Positions 24,601 through 32,939 are shown, counted from the first letter of the stretch. The stretch is 64,000 nucleotides of DNA from Flagellimonas sediminis (GCF_010500845.1 NZ_JAAAMI010000010.1:1-64000), one strand, 5' to 3'. Numbers and translations: made by a program. Notes: generated by a model not told the origin, from the letters alone.

Positions 24601-26085
24601 GGTAAGGCAGAGGATAATCGCCCCAAGTACGGCAAAACCAAAGGTAAATGCCATGGGACGGAACATTTTTCCTTCAACTCCGGTAAGGAAAAGGATTGGT
24701 GTAAATACGATAAGAATGATAAGCTGACCGAAAAAGGCAGAGTTCATCATCGTACTTCCCGATTCATAGGCCATCTCGTCCATTTCTGCCTGGTCTATGG
24801 GTGTATTGGATTTTTTCATCCGTTGATGGATATGCAATACCATACCTTCCACGATAATGACCGCACCATCCACGATGATACCAAAATCGATGGCACCAAG
24901 GGACATTAAATTTGCCCATACGCCGAACTGTTTCATCAGGATAAATGCGAAGAGTAATGATAACGGGATTACCGAAGCGGTAATCAATCCGCCACGTAAA
25001 CTCCCCAAGAGCAGTACAAGCACAAAGATCACAATCAATGAACCTTCAATCAAGTTCTTCTCTACCGTACTTGTGGTCCTGGCTATAAGTTCGGCACGGC
25101 TTAAGAACGGTTCAATATAAACGCCCTCGGGAAGCGATTTTTGTATCTCGTCAATTCGTTTTTCTACATTATTGATCACATTACTTGGGCTTTCTCCCTT
25201 TAACATCAAAATCTGACCTCCCACGGATTCGTGGCCATCTTGGGTAAACGCCCCATAACGTACCTGATTCCCATAGCCCACTTTCTCAGCGATATCACGT
25301 ACCAGAACAGGTGTTCCATTTTGGGTGGTAACCACCGTATTTTCCAAATCTTCAAGGCTACGGGCCAAACCTTCGCCACGGATAAAGTTGGCCTGATGGT
25401 TTTTTTCAATATAGGCACCGCCTGTATTGGCATTGTTCACCTTAAGGGCTTCAAAAACCTGCCCCATGGTAATGCCAAAACTTTTTAGTTTGTCAGGGTT
25501 TATGGCCACTTCGTACTGCTTCACATAGCCCCCAAAAGCATTGACCTCGACCACACCGGGCACTAATGCCATTTGGCGTTTAACAATCCAATCCTGAATG
25601 GTACGAAGTTCCATTGCATCGTATTTATCTTCGTATCCTTCTTTTACCTTTAAGGTGTATTGGAATATTTCGCCCAGACCCGTAGTAATGGGTGCCATAA
25701 AAGGCGTACCAAAACCTTCGGGAATTTCCCCGGCGACTTCGGTCAATTTTTCTTGCACCAATTGCCGGGGAAGATAGGTGCCTGCTTCGTCCTTAAAAAC
25801 AATGGTAACCACGGACAGCCCAAAACGAGATACCGAACGCAGCTCGATAACGTCAGGAAGGTTGGCCATTGCCAATTCTACAGGATAGGTAACAAATTGT
25901 TCAATATCCTCAGTACCTAAATTTGGGGCTACTGTAATAACCTGTACTTGGTTGTTGGTAATATCGGGGACAGAACCCAGATTTATAGTGGCCATAGACC
26001 AAATGCCCGTACCTACCAGTGCCACTATGAAGAGCCCAATAATAAACTTGTTATTAATGGAAAATGAAATGATTTTGTTAATCAT
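21685..26085 (-). CDS. CusA/CzcA heavy-metal RND pump fused to a TolC-like outer-membrane factor
   Basis: This is a 1466-residue fusion. Residues 1 to about 1045 form a complete HME-RND pump with two porter halves, the DFGIIVDGAVIIVEGMV helix 4 motif and PKLDEGDIA in the central porter region. After the last pump helix and a charged stretch (ESRKERRNNGDD) comes a signal-like segment (about 1058-1078, AIITVLLLVGGFLSSG). An outer-membrane-efflux (TolC/CusC) domain follows to the end (LTLDEAIVMARENYP ... YQLGNL). This fusion is known in Bacteroidetes; the inner signal-like helix suggests proteolytic separation or in-line export. The complex expels monovalent or divalent metal ions from the periplasm. 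No separate cusC is present. Confidence 0.93.
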   Translation of the reverse strand: MINKIISFSINNKFIIGLFIVALVGTGIWSMATINLGSVPDITNNQVQVITVAPNLGTEDIEQFVTYPVELAMANLPDVIELRSVSRFGLSVVTIVFKDEAGTYLPRQLVQEKLTEVAGEIPEGFGTPFMAPITTGLGEIFQYTLKVKEGYEDKYDAMELRTIQDWIVKRQMALVPGVVEVNAFGGYVKQYEVAINPDKLKSFGITMGQVFEALKVNNANTGGAYIEKNHQANFIRGEGLARSLEDLENTVVTTQNGTPVLVRDIAEKVGYGNQVRYGAFTQDGHESVGGQILMLKGESPSNVINNVEKRIDEIQKSLPEGVYIEPFLSRAELIARTTSTVEKNLIEGSLIVIFVLVLLLGSLRGGLITASVIPLSLLFAFILMKQFGVWANLMSLGAIDFGIIVDGAVIIVEGMVLHIHQRMKKSNTPIDQAEMDEMAYESGSTMMNSAFFGQLIILIVFTPILFLTGVEGKMFRPMAFTFGFAVLGAIILCLTYVPMVSALFLKPAKNPDHWFAKFENKIDRFSDKIMAGLNKVYKPLLSFALRFKAGIVLGAVALLAIAGFIFSTMGGEFIPKLDEGDIAMQALIKPGSSLAESIEASKKLQNLVNEFPEVKTMISRIGVAEIPTDPMPMDIADSYIILEKDKSKWTSAGSKEELIEKIKEKISVIPGVNFVFTQPVELRFNELLTGVREDVAIKIYGEDLDVLAEKAQEMAAIIQTVDGAGDVRAEATSGLPQMTVVYNRAKMAQYGVTIDKLNDYVSAAFAGESASVIFEGEKRFDVVIRLAEAYRKDINNLKNLYIDLPSGNQVPLKELADISYKPGPMQISRDNTYRRIYVGVNVRGRDVKSMVEEVQQKLDAQLKLPPGYYITYGGSFENLQRATDRLMIVVPIALFLIFILLYFALSSFSQSVMIYMAVPLAAIGGVFALWIRGMPFSISAGVGFIVLFGVAVLNGLVLINKFNDLKESGMTNLKDRIYEATHERLRPILLTATAAIMGFIPMAISTSGGAEVQRPLATVVIGGLITATFLTLVVVPVLYSWLESRKERRNNGDDTGYIKKNQAIITVLLLVGGFLSSGNVSAQNNPIAQTLTLDEAIVMARENYPTLKEGQAFIDREKALKGTSFDLGSTFLYAGREDQGLNQGRLRTFGVQQGNIDLLSGFSKSRFYKERTKLGEKFYDLSEQQLVRDVMQAYYEIAYNKARLKLAERLDSIYADFESAAKLRYDSGETGKLAYISATSEYQQIQVLKQQSYDDIEIAKRALKQYLGIDGSIDTMDGPYGIINPISVVDTLDISNNPLLQFDLQNAAVGKANVKVEKSQFLPKFSLSYDNLKYNDFTGFNAYQAGISIPLWFLPQKNRVRAAKADAMVAENQYLTQKATTESLVSQLYKAQDKTLKSLRYYEEAALPLAEEQLTTAELANKEGEIDYISYITILNSAINIKINHLDFINQYNQQAIELQYQLGNL

Positions 26086-26145
26086 AGTAAAAGTATTAAT
26101 TCAGTTTAAACATCGCAATGCAATGAGATACAATGCGTTTATAAT

Positions 26146-26191
26146 GTGATGCTTATTTTGAAAAGCATCACGTAAGGATATAGCTATCCTT
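26146..26191. other. Two adjacent hairpins upstream of the RND pump gene
   Basis: Stem 1 is GTGATGCTT/AAGCATCAC (26146-26171). Stem 2 is AAGGATA/TATCCTT around TAGC (26174-26191). They lie between the small exported-protein gene (stop 26204) and the pump start. On the minus strand a T-run precedes stem 2, so they look like attenuating or mRNA-processing structures rather than a simple terminator. Confidence 0.5.
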
Positions 26192-26203
26192 AAAAAAACT
26201 GAA

Positions 26204-26599
26204 TTATACTTTAGGTGGTTGGAAAAGCGATTCCAAATATCTGGAAGTGAAGTTTACTTTATATAAGTTAAACTGTTCTTTCCCTTCAAACTTTAATAGA
26301 TTAATTAAAGCCGAATTGTTGTTCGCAATAATTAATACTAAAGGGTGGCAACATTGCTGATGGGAATGGATTGGTGTTTTCTGCTTACCAGAGTCATTAT
26401 GGTGCCTTTCAGCTTTTGCTACGTTACCAAAGTAATCTTCAACTACATATTCAAGGAAAGAGTCACCATAAACTTTATGGTCTTGGTAATGGATTAGGAT
26501 GCTTGAAATTTCTTTAATGGGTCCACAAAAGTCCATATCAATACTAATTCCCTGAAAAAAGAATAATAGCGACATTGATATGGAAAAAAGTGTTTTCAT
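26204..26599 (-). CDS. Small exported His/Cys protein at the head of the RND operon
   Basis: From ATG 26597-26599 the product has 131 residues. It starts with a hydrophobic export signal (MKTLFSISMSLLFFFQGISI) and contains DMDFCGPIKE, HHNDSGKQKTPIHSHQQCCH and a C-terminal FQPPKV. The clustered His and Cys residues suggest periplasmic metal binding. Similar small proteins with a single FCG and a later His/Cys cluster occur ahead of CusA genes in flavobacteria, but I cannot name a family. A TACCTTTG promoter box (26609-26616) lies 10 bp upstream and a perfect TGCA dyad 30 bp upstream, so this is probably the first gene of the operon. Confidence 0.72.
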   Translation of the reverse strand: MKTLFSISMSLLFFFQGISIDMDFCGPIKEISSILIHYQDHKVYGDSFLEYVVEDYFGNVAKAERHHNDSGKQKTPIHSHQQCCHPLVLIIANNNSALINLLKFEGKEQFNLYKVNFTSRYLESLFQPPKV

Positions 26600-26608
26600 A
26601 AATTTCAA

Positions 26609-26643
26609 CAAAGGTAAGAATTAATCGATGCACAGGTTGTGCA
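26609..26643 (-). promoter_or_regulatory. Promoter with TGCA dyad 3 driving the RND operon
   Basis: On the minus strand a Bacteroidetes -7 box TACCTTTG (26609-26616) lies 10 bp before the small exported-protein start. A perfect dyad TGCACA-GGT-TGTGCA (26629-26643) lies just upstream, with TTTG at its far edge (26642-26645), giving a 25-bp spacer instead of the usual ~19. A dyad inside a stretched spacer is the layout of metal-responsive activators of the MerR type, though a Fur-type repressor is also possible. Confidence 0.5.
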
Positions 26644-26926
26644 AAAACTTGAAAGCAGGGATAAAAGGTTTCATGAAGCACTAAAAACTAGTTATTCTGC
26701 AGATCCATGAATCTTTTGAGGGCGAAATAGGCTTTCCATAGGATAGGTCATATATATATATATATATATTATATCGTAAGATATCAGACATAAAATTGAG
26801 TGCCAAGAAATATATTTATAATATGATTGCCAAAAATTTCAAATTGCAAATATAACAATGATTACGTGCGACTGGGTTACAAAAGAACTTCAAAAATAGG
26901 GTAAGGTTTCAAATAGTCACTAAAAT
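26644..26926. other. Non-coding stretch with an AT-dinucleotide run
   Basis: No convincing ORF is seen between the RND promoter and the frameshifted gene. The only notable element is a (TA)n run at about 26750-26770 in very AT-rich DNA. It separates the pump operon from the next minus-strand gene. Confidence 0.6.
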
Positions 26927-27366
26927 TCATAAACTGAAAAGGCTGAACAATAAGACAATAAGATTTCTAATAATATTAAAATTCTCCGTGCTTCCATCTC
27001 TCACTTTATCCATCAATGGACTACAAATCGTGTGCCTTACAAAAGTTATTACAGATTTGTTTATTTTCCCTTTGTTCTTTTTTGATGTTATTTTAAACAG
27101 AACTAGGTTTAATTCAATTCCCGCCTCGCCTTCTGATGCCCCTTCAAGGGTTATTGTTCCACTTGTAAAAGGAGGTAGACAGTCGTCCAAGTCCTTTTCG
27201 CTTGGGTAAACCGCCCTACGGATATCCTCTACAAGCAAACGTAATGGTTCGCTATTTTTCCTGAGTTCGCGAAGTCTTTCTTCTTCTGTAAACCGTCCAT
27301 ATTGAGCTGAAATTGGTACTGAAAAAAAGCAAAAAATGAGAAATAAGAGTGGAACGTGGCTTTCAT
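26927..27366 (-). pseudogene. Exported protein gene broken by a one-base frameshift after the start
   Basis: The open frame ending at 26927 includes LVEDIRRAVYPSEKDLDDC and PFTSGTITLEGASEGEAGIE. Read upstream in the same frame it gives HVPLLFLIFCFFSVPISAQ followed by YGRFTEEERLRELRKNSEP, a perfect signal peptide plus mature start. There is no start codon in that frame. The ATG at 27364-27366 is in another frame, and one extra A in ATGAAAGCC would give MKSHVPLLF and join them. So it is a one-base deletion or a base-calling error. The GTITLEGASEGEAGIELNL part recalls trypco2-type domains, weakly. Confidence 0.6.
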
Positions 27367-27536
27367 ATTCGGTAATTTTTAAATATTCAAAAAATTAGGG
27401 AAGCCAATTTTAGGGTAAGAAATACACACACCTCATTTTGAGTGGCTTTTAAAATGGGGGAGTTTTCCAATTTAGAAAATTTATTTGAGACCCCATTACA
27501 GGAAATCCACATAAAAACTGTGGTTTTCCCCCTGTG

Positions 27537-27622
27537 TATATTTGCAAATGAATGCCCCGCATTACTTCAATCTCTTTGAAATTTTGATTATCATTGGTGA
27601 GAATAAAGTAATCACTCATTAG
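27537..27622 (+). other. Leaderless promoter with a truncated 24-codon ORF
   Basis: A perfect TATATTTG box (27537-27544) is followed 3 bp later by ATG (27548). The ORF reads MNAPHYFNLFEILIIIGENK and stops at 27620-27622. The start looks like the first helix of a membrane or AraC-type protein, but the rest is missing. An inverted repeat CCACA/TGTGG (27507-27523) lies upstream. This may be the 5' relic of a gene cut at the island edge; it could also give a short RNA. Confidence 0.35.
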
Positions 27623-27636
27623 AATTACCTCTCGAA

Positions 27637-27658
27637 ATCGAACTAATATCGAACTAAT
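27637..27658. repeat. Tandem 11-bp duplication
   Basis: ATCGAACTAAT occurs twice head to tail. It lies within the 386-bp gene-free stretch 27367-27752 that separates the metal island from core genes. The rest of the stretch is AT-rich with nothing else recognised. Confidence 0.7.
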
Positions 27659-27752
27659 AAAAATATAATTAAATACAGTTAAATCAATATCAGTTATTTA
27701 ATATAAAATAGACGATATACAGAACGTGTATCATTCTATGCAGGAATAGACT

Positions 27753-28292
27753 TTAAAAACTGTATTCAGGTATTTTCCCCTTGACATCTTTGTAGAATTC
27801 ATGGATTTTTTGAAAATCATTTTCTTGGTGGTCAGAAGGGAAAAAGGGCTCTCCTATTTTAACTTCCTTCTTGCCAAAATCGAAAGCTACCATTACAATG
27901 GGCACATGGGCCTTTTTGGCAATATGATAAAACCCGGTTCTTAGTTCTTTCACTTTTTTACGGGTACCTTCTGGGGCCAAGGCAAATCTAAAGATTGGTC
28001 GTTCATTGAATATCTGTACAATGCTGTCCACCGTGTTGGAGTTTTTGGAACGATCCACCGGTGCCCCTCCCGTCCATCTAAAAAACCAACCAAACGGTGG
28101 TTTGAACAAACTTTTCTTGCCAATGTAGTTGATTTCCTGGTTCACAACCTTTCGTACCAAAAGTCCCAAGAAAAAATCTAGCCAATGGGTATGGGGCACC
28201 ACAATGACCACACATTTATCCATACTGGGAAAGGTACCGACCAGTTTCCATCCCAAAACCTTGAAATATATGAACTTGGCCAACTGATGCAT
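27753..28292 (-). CDS. PlsC-like acyltransferase
   Basis: This 179-residue protein of the lysophospholipid acyltransferase fold has the catalytic HX4D box as VVPHTHWLDFF near 30-40. The glycerol-phosphate site is FALAPEGTRKKV near 122-133, with WFFRWTGGAPVDRS between them. It is shorter than true PlsC and lacks an N-terminal transmembrane helix, as in small Bacteroidetes homologues annotated 1-acyl-glycerol-3-phosphate acyltransferase. It probably acts at the inner membrane in lipid or lipid A-related acylation. It is the first core gene after the metal island and lies 38 bp downstream of the KdnB-like gene. Confidence 0.82.
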   Translation of the reverse strand: MHQLAKFIYFKVLGWKLVGTFPSMDKCVVIVVPHTHWLDFFLGLLVRKVVNQEINYIGKKSLFKPPFGWFFRWTGGAPVDRSKNSNTVDSIVQIFNERPIFRFALAPEGTRKKVKELRTGFYHIAKKAHVPIVMVAFDFGKKEVKIGEPFFPSDHQENDFQKIHEFYKDVKGKIPEYSF

Positions 28293-28330
28293 TTGTTTGG
28301 AATTTTAATTGAAAACCGATTACCACCGGA

Positions 28331-29458
28331 TTATATTTTCTGGAACATGGACTGAAGGCGCTCCGCAGTCATGATATTCTTCCAGTCACTGCCCAAGGCA
28401 TTCTCCCATAACGCTTCCAATCCAAGGGAAACATTGATCATCACGTCAAAATCATTTTGGGTAAGTCCCGTACAGATGCCTTTTGGCAGATGGATATTGT
28501 GTTTTTTGAGCATTTTTTTGAAAAGGGCCACCCCTTCCGGGTAGAAATCCTCCAAATGCTGAAAAACCAAACAGTTCCCGATACCATGTCTAACTCCCAA
28601 AAGATAGGAAAGTCCATAACTCATGGCATGGGCAATACCTACTTGGGAATACGCAATGCTCATGCCCCCATGCCATGAGGCCATCATCAATTTATCCCTG
28701 GATTCTTCCTCAGGAATATCTTCCAGAAAGACTTCCAAGCAAAGTTCCAAGGCCTTTTCGCCATAGCTTTGACTAAAAGCGTTCAAATAGGTTCCGGTGA
28801 GGGATTCCACACAATGAATAAAACAGTCCATTCCTGTATAAAACCACTGTTCTTTTGGGACTGTCCTTGTAAAATCAGGGTCTAGGATTACCTGGTCATA
28901 GGTTGTATAATCCGAGTTGATGCCCAATTTTTTATCGGGACCCAACAACACTGTGGTTCGAGAGACTTCCGCTCCTGTTCCGCTAATGGTTGGCACACCT
29001 ACATGGTACAAGGCCGGTTTGTTTACCAAGTCCCACCCTTGGTATTCTTCGGCCAATCCCTTATTGTTCAGAAGGATGGCAACTGCCTTGGCCAAATCCA
29101 ACAGGGTTCCCCCTCCAATACCAATGATACCGGAAGGAAGCTCTGTATAATTTTCTTTGATTCTGGCTACCAATGCATCCACTTGGGCCGTTTTGGGCTC
29201 TTCATCCGCCGAAATAAAGATGATTTCGTCATTGAACATTAAGGGTACCCTGGAAACGAATGATTCATTCTCAAAGAAATCATCTACCAAGAATATAAAA
29301 GGTGCCTCTGAACTCTTACGCATGGGCAACAGAATATCACCCAATTGTGAAAAACATCCTGAACCGAAAATGACCCTTGGCACCATTGGAAAATTACGAT
29401 ACTGGGTCTTGGTACTTGGGGTTATGCTTGCTTTCTTCAAACCGTTTTCTATCTTCAT
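28331..29458 (-). CDS. KdnB-like iron-containing alcohol dehydrogenase (3-deoxy-octulosonate 8-oxidase type)
   Basis: This 375-residue protein of the Fe-ADH fold has the NAD motif GIIGIGGGTLLDLAKAVA and VPTISGTGAEVSRTTVL. Metal-binding His residues lie in TGMDCFIHCVESLTG and VGIAHAMSYGLSYLLGVRHGIGN. The close link with a HAD phosphatase and kdsB (CMP-Kdo synthetase), overlapping by 1 bp and 10 bp, points to the Kdo-8-oxidase KdnB described in Shewanella, which oxidises Kdo on the way to 8-amino-Kdo. The partner aminotransferase KdnA is not in the window. Without it, the assignment rests on family and gene order. Confidence 0.75.
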   Translation of the reverse strand: MKIENGLKKASITPSTKTQYRNFPMVPRVIFGSGCFSQLGDILLPMRKSSEAPFIFLVDDFFENESFVSRVPLMFNDEIIFISADEEPKTAQVDALVARIKENYTELPSGIIGIGGGTLLDLAKAVAILLNNKGLAEEYQGWDLVNKPALYHVGVPTISGTGAEVSRTTVLLGPDKKLGINSDYTTYDQVILDPDFTRTVPKEQWFYTGMDCFIHCVESLTGTYLNAFSQSYGEKALELCLEVFLEDIPEEESRDKLMMASWHGGMSIAYSQVGIAHAMSYGLSYLLGVRHGIGNCLVFQHLEDFYPEGVALFKKMLKKHNIHLPKGICTGLTQNDFDVMINVSLGLEALWENALGSDWKNIMTAERLQSMFQKI

Positions 29459-30165
29459 TAATTATCCAAATACTTCAAAATATCCTTTAAACTGTTCAAT
29501 TTCAAATGGTTGTTCACCAATTCATCCTCTTCGGAAACCATTTCATGGGCCCATGTGGTATGAAAAGGCACGTGCACGGCCTTGGCCCCAATATTCAAGA
29601 TAGGCAATACATCGGATTTAAGAGAGTTCCCTATCATCAAAAATTCCTTTACATCGATCTTCAGATGCTCCAGAAGGTTGCTGTAATTACTTTCCTTTTT
29701 ATCGCTCAACACCTCCACATGATGAAAATACTTGGACAGTCCAGATTTTTCCAACTTGCGCTCTTGATCTAAAAGATCTCCCTTGGTCAAGACGATCAAG
29801 CGATATTTATCCACCAATTGGGAGAGTACTTCCTCCACTCCATCCAGTAATTCCACGGGGTGGGCGATCATCCTTTTGCCCAAATCCAAAATCTTGGCTA
29901 TGGTCTTTTGTGAAATCTGATTATTGGATAGGTCCAATGCCGATTCGATCATGGAAAGCATAAACCCCTTGATGCCATACCCATAGATTTCCAGATTGGC
30001 CATTTCCATTTTGAACAGTTCCTGATCCACTTTATTTTTGGTCTCGTAATCTTCCAAAAGTTCGGCAAATCGTTCTTCGGTATCCCTAAAATAGGTTTCG
30101 TTTACCCAAAGGGTATCATCGGCATCAAACCCAATTACTTTTATGTTCGAAAAATCTACTTCCAT
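29458..30165 (-). CDS. HAD-superfamily hydrolase
   Basis: This 235-residue protein contains all four HAD motifs: [10 protein letters not shown] (nucleophile Asp with DxD variant DAD), [10 protein letters not shown], a conserved Lys in DKKESNYS, and [14 protein letters not shown]. The cap is a helical C1 type between motifs I and II. The stop shares one base with the start of the KdnB-like gene, and the start lies inside the kdsB 3' end, so the three genes are one transcript. It could be a Kdo-8-phosphate or related sugar phosphatase, but KdsC-type proteins are smaller and capless, so I give only the superfamily. Confidence 0.85.
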   Translation of the reverse strand: MEVDFSNIKVIGFDADDTLWVNETYFRDTEERFAELLEDYETKNKVDQELFKMEMANLEIYGYGIKGFMLSMIESALDLSNNQISQKTIAKILDLGKRMIAHPVELLDGVEEVLSQLVDKYRLIVLTKGDLLDQERKLEKSGLSKYFHHVEVLSDKKESNYSNLLEHLKIDVKEFLMIGNSLKSDVLPILNIGAKAVHVPFHTTWAHEMVSEEDELVNNHLKLNSLKDILKYLDN

Positions 30166-30884
30166 ACCGTTCTTGCACGTTCCAAATCTTCCGGGGTATC
30201 TATCTCGATACCGGTGACATGAGTCTCCACCATTTTTATTTTTTTGCCATACTCCAAAAATCGTATGGCCTCTATCTTTTCCTTGGCCTCCAAGGTGAGC
30301 ATGGGCAGTTTTTTAAAGTCCATTAAAGCACGCTTTCTAAAGGCATAAATTCCTTTGTGCTTATAATAGGTTGCCTGAACCTCTTTGTCCCTAGGATAGG
30401 GAATGGGTGAACGTGAAAAATACAGGGCAAAGTTTTGGTTGTCCACAATTACCTTCACCGTATTGGGATTGGAGATCTCCTCCCAATCGGTAATCGGGGT
30501 CATCAACGATGCCAGGTCTATTAACTTGTCCGCATCTTTTTTAAATACATCGATAACCTTTTCCAGACTTACTGCATCAATAAAAGGTTCGTCTCCTTGA
30601 ACATTGATCACAATGTCCACATCCATATCCTCCACGGCCTCGGCAATTCGATCACTACCGCTTTCGTGTTGGTTCTTGCTCATGATCACGTTCCCATTGA
30701 TCCCTTGAATGACCTTGGCAATTATGGGACTGTCCGTAACCACATACACTTCATCAAAAAGCTGGGTGTTCACGGCCGCCTCATAGGTTCTCACAATGAC
30801 CGGTTTACCCGCAAGGTCCTGCATCAACTTGGCTGGAAACCTAGAAGCTTGGTATCGGGCGGGTATCATGGAAATTATCTTCAC
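30156..30884 (-). CDS. kdsB: 3-deoxy-manno-octulosonate cytidylyltransferase (CMP-Kdo synthetase)
   Basis: This protein of about 242 residues activates Kdo (or 8-amino-Kdo) with CTP for lipopolysaccharide core assembly. The start is GTG 30882-30884, giving (M)[19 protein letters not shown], the exact family N-terminus. The longer frame to 30980 would run into the DUF4126 gene. Motifs are [28 protein letters not shown] and [10 protein letters not shown], as in KdsB. It overlaps the HAD gene by 10 bp and follows DUF4126 by 22 bp. Confidence 0.93.
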   Translation of the reverse strand: MKIISMIPARYQASRFPAKLMQDLAGKPVIVRTYEAAVNTQLFDEVYVVTDSPIIAKVIQGINGNVIMSKNQHESGSDRIAEAVEDMDVDIVINVQGDEPFIDAVSLEKVIDVFKKDADKLIDLASLMTPITDWEEISNPNTVKVIVDNQNFALYFSRSPIPYPRDKEVQATYYKHKGIYAFRKRALMDFKKLPMLTLEAKEKIEAIRFLEYGKKIKMVETHVTGIEIDTPEDLERARTVWK

Positions 30885-30906
30885 TTGAATAAGGATTGGT
30901 TGGATT

Positions 30907-31476
30907 TTATTTTTTGGGTCGAAGCTTTCTATAAATCGTAAAAATGAACAACAGAATGATGATGACCAAAATTGCGGCAATCGGTGGCACCAAAATGGAG
31001 GCCGTGCTCACCGCAACGGCTGCACCGGTTTCCATTGTAGAAACTAGTGGATTGGCAAGTCCGCCTGTGGTTGCTGTCGAGGTCAATCTCCCTGCTGCAT
31101 TGGCCCCTTTTATGGCAGTTGCAGTTCCTCCCCCGGCTATGATCGCCAAGGACCAGGTTACCACGGGATCCAAGTCGGTGATGGTGGACACCATCACGGC
31201 CGTTCCGGCGATACCTGCCAAAGGCAAGGCCAAACTATCCAAGACATTGTCTATCCAAGGAATGAAATATGCGAATATTTCTGCCATGGTGGCCACCCCA
31301 AAGGTAATCACCGAGGCCAAACTACCCAGCCAATGCCAGTTTTCGTTCAGTTCCCAAACGCCAAAATGGGAAGCTAAACTTAGCGCGAACAAAGGTAAAA
31401 ACACCCTGAACCCGGCCGAAGCTGCCAGTCCGATTCCCAGGAAAATACTTATTATGGTACTTGGTTCAATGTTCAT
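30907..31476 (-). CDS. DUF4126 membrane protein
   Basis: This 189-residue protein has about five hydrophobic helices and a Gly/Ala/Thr-rich middle ([19 protein letters not shown]) typical of DUF4126. The N-terminus is [20 protein letters not shown] and the C-terminus is a basic tail (YRKLRPKK). The function is unknown; DUF4126 proteins are inner-membrane proteins of Bacteroidetes and others. It is transcribed ahead of kdsB and follows the RecD-like helicase by 23 bp. Confidence 0.85.
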   Translation of the reverse strand: MNIEPSTIISIFLGIGLAASAGFRVFLPLFALSLASHFGVWELNENWHWLGSLASVITFGVATMAEIFAYFIPWIDNVLDSLALPLAGIAGTAVMVSTITDLDPVVTWSLAIIAGGGTATAIKGANAAGRLTSTATTGGLANPLVSTMETGAAVAVSTASILVPPIAAILVIIILLFIFTIYRKLRPKK

Positions 31477-31499
31477 CTTAGGTCTAATTTAGGGTATTC

Positions 31500-32939
31500 C
31501 TAATCAAGAAAAAAATCATCTTTAAATCCGATCAGGTATAGTTGTTTCTTAGCTCTTGTCACGGCTGTATATAGCCATCTCAAATATTCCTTGTCCACTC
31601 CGTTGGGCAAATAAGGTTGCTCTACAAAAACGGTATCCCACTGTCCCCCTTGGGATTTATGGCAGGTAATTGCGTAGGAAAATTTCACTTGAAGGGCATT
31701 GAAGTACTTGTTGTTCTTTACGCCCATGAATTTTCTATAATTTGATTTCTCATGTGTATAGTCCTTCACTACTTCTTGGTACAATCGGTTACCATCTTCA
31801 TAGGAAAGCGAAGGCGATTCCGCGTTGATGGTGTCCAGTAGTAAAACGGTCTCGAACGGTTTTTGGGAAGGATAATCCACCATTTTTACCTTCACTTCCG
31901 CAAAAGTAAACCCGTACAGTTCCTTGATGGCGAAAAGCTCCAAAACTTCAATAATATCACCGTTTGCTATAAAGCCTGCCTCGGAGGTGGCCTTTAACCA
32001 AAAGTAATTGTTCTTTACCACCATCATATAATCGCCTACCGAAATCTGGTTGTCCAGAAAAAGAATGCGCTCCCTGATATTCTGATTATAGAGATTGGCC
32101 CTTTTATTGGAACGAACAATGATAGCTGTCTCCTCTTTTCCATTTTCACTATAGGATGAATCGATGGCTTCCTGGATCTCGGCACCATCGATCAAACGAA
32201 CAATATCCTTATAGTGGTCCAGTTCAAATTGGAAACCTTCATAAAACTGGGACTGCAACTGCTCCCGTAAGTTGGTTGCATTATATAGGATGCCTGAATC
32301 CTCGGTTTGCCGCATCACTTCGTCCAGTTCCAAACACGATACTTGCTTGTCATAATTAAGGGATAACCGATCCTCGTCCAAGGCTGGGCTAAGCTCCAAT
32401 TTTACCGGGGGCAACTGGGCCGTATCGCCAATCAATACCAATTTACAGTTATGTCCTGAATGAACGTAGAACATCAGGTCGTCCAATAATGACCCATTTT
32501 CAAAGAGTTTGGAATCCGCTGGGGTATCAGGTATCATGGAAGCTTCATCCACAATAAAGACGGTATTGCGGTGCTTATTAGGGGCCAATACAAATAGGAT
32601 ATTTCCCCCCGACTGTTTTTTTGGAAAATAGATCTTCTTGTGAATGGTGAAAGCTTTGTTACCGGAATAGACCGACATTACTTTTGCTGCACGTCCTGTT
32701 GGTGCCATCAGTACGGCACTCATATTTACCTTCCACAAACTGCTCACCAATGTGGCAACCAAGGTCGTTTTACCCGTTCCTGCAAAACCTTTCAACAGAA
32801 ACACTTCCTCCTTTTTACCATCAAGTACAAAACTGGCCAATTTTTCCAGTGCCAATCCTTGCTTATCCGTAGGTGTGTGAGGGAATTTTTCCTTTAAAAT
32901 TTTTAAAAATACAGGTGTGGTAAAATCGTTCATGGGCAT
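31500..32939 (-). CDS. RecD-like ATP-dependent DNA helicase (SF1B)
   Basis: This 479-residue superfamily 1 helicase has Walker A in LLKGFAGTGKTTLVATL near 50, Walker B in VFIVDEASMI, motif III in LVLIGDTAQLPPV, and motifs V/VI at the end (YAITCHKSQGGQWDTVFVE and LYTAVTRAKKQLYLIG). It lacks the long N-terminal region of E. coli RecD or RecD2 and resembles stand-alone short RecD/Pif1-like helicases common in Bacteroidetes. It probably works in DNA repair or replication restart. The start is at Met1 or Met3 (MPMNDF); both fit. Confidence 0.87.
   Translation of the reverse strand: MPMNDFTTPVFLKILKEKFPHTPTDKQGLALEKLASFVLDGKKEEVFLLKGFAGTGKTTLVATLVSSLWKVNMSAVLMAPTGRAAKVMSVYSGNKAFTIHKKIYFPKKQSGGNILFVLAPNKHRNTVFIVDEASMIPDTPADSKLFENGSLLDDLMFYVHSGHNCKLVLIGDTAQLPPVKLELSPALDEDRLSLNYDKQVSCLELDEVMRQTEDSGILYNATNLREQLQSQFYEGFQFELDHYKDIVRLIDGAEIQEAIDSSYSENGKEETAIIVRSNKRANLYNQNIRERILFLDNQISVGDYMMVVKNNYFWLKATSEAGFIANGDIIEVLELFAIKELYGFTFAEVKVKMVDYPSQKPFETVLLLDTINAESPSLSYEDGNRLYQEVVKDYTHEKSNYRKFMGVKNNKYFNALQVKFSYAITCHKSQGGQWDTVFVEQPYLPNGVDKEYLRWLYTAVTRAKKQLYLIGFKDDFFLD

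Noticed and set aside
26750..26770. (TA)n run as a promoter or replication element
   Set aside because: No DnaA boxes, partition genes or TAnnTTTG spacing around it; treated as simple repeat.
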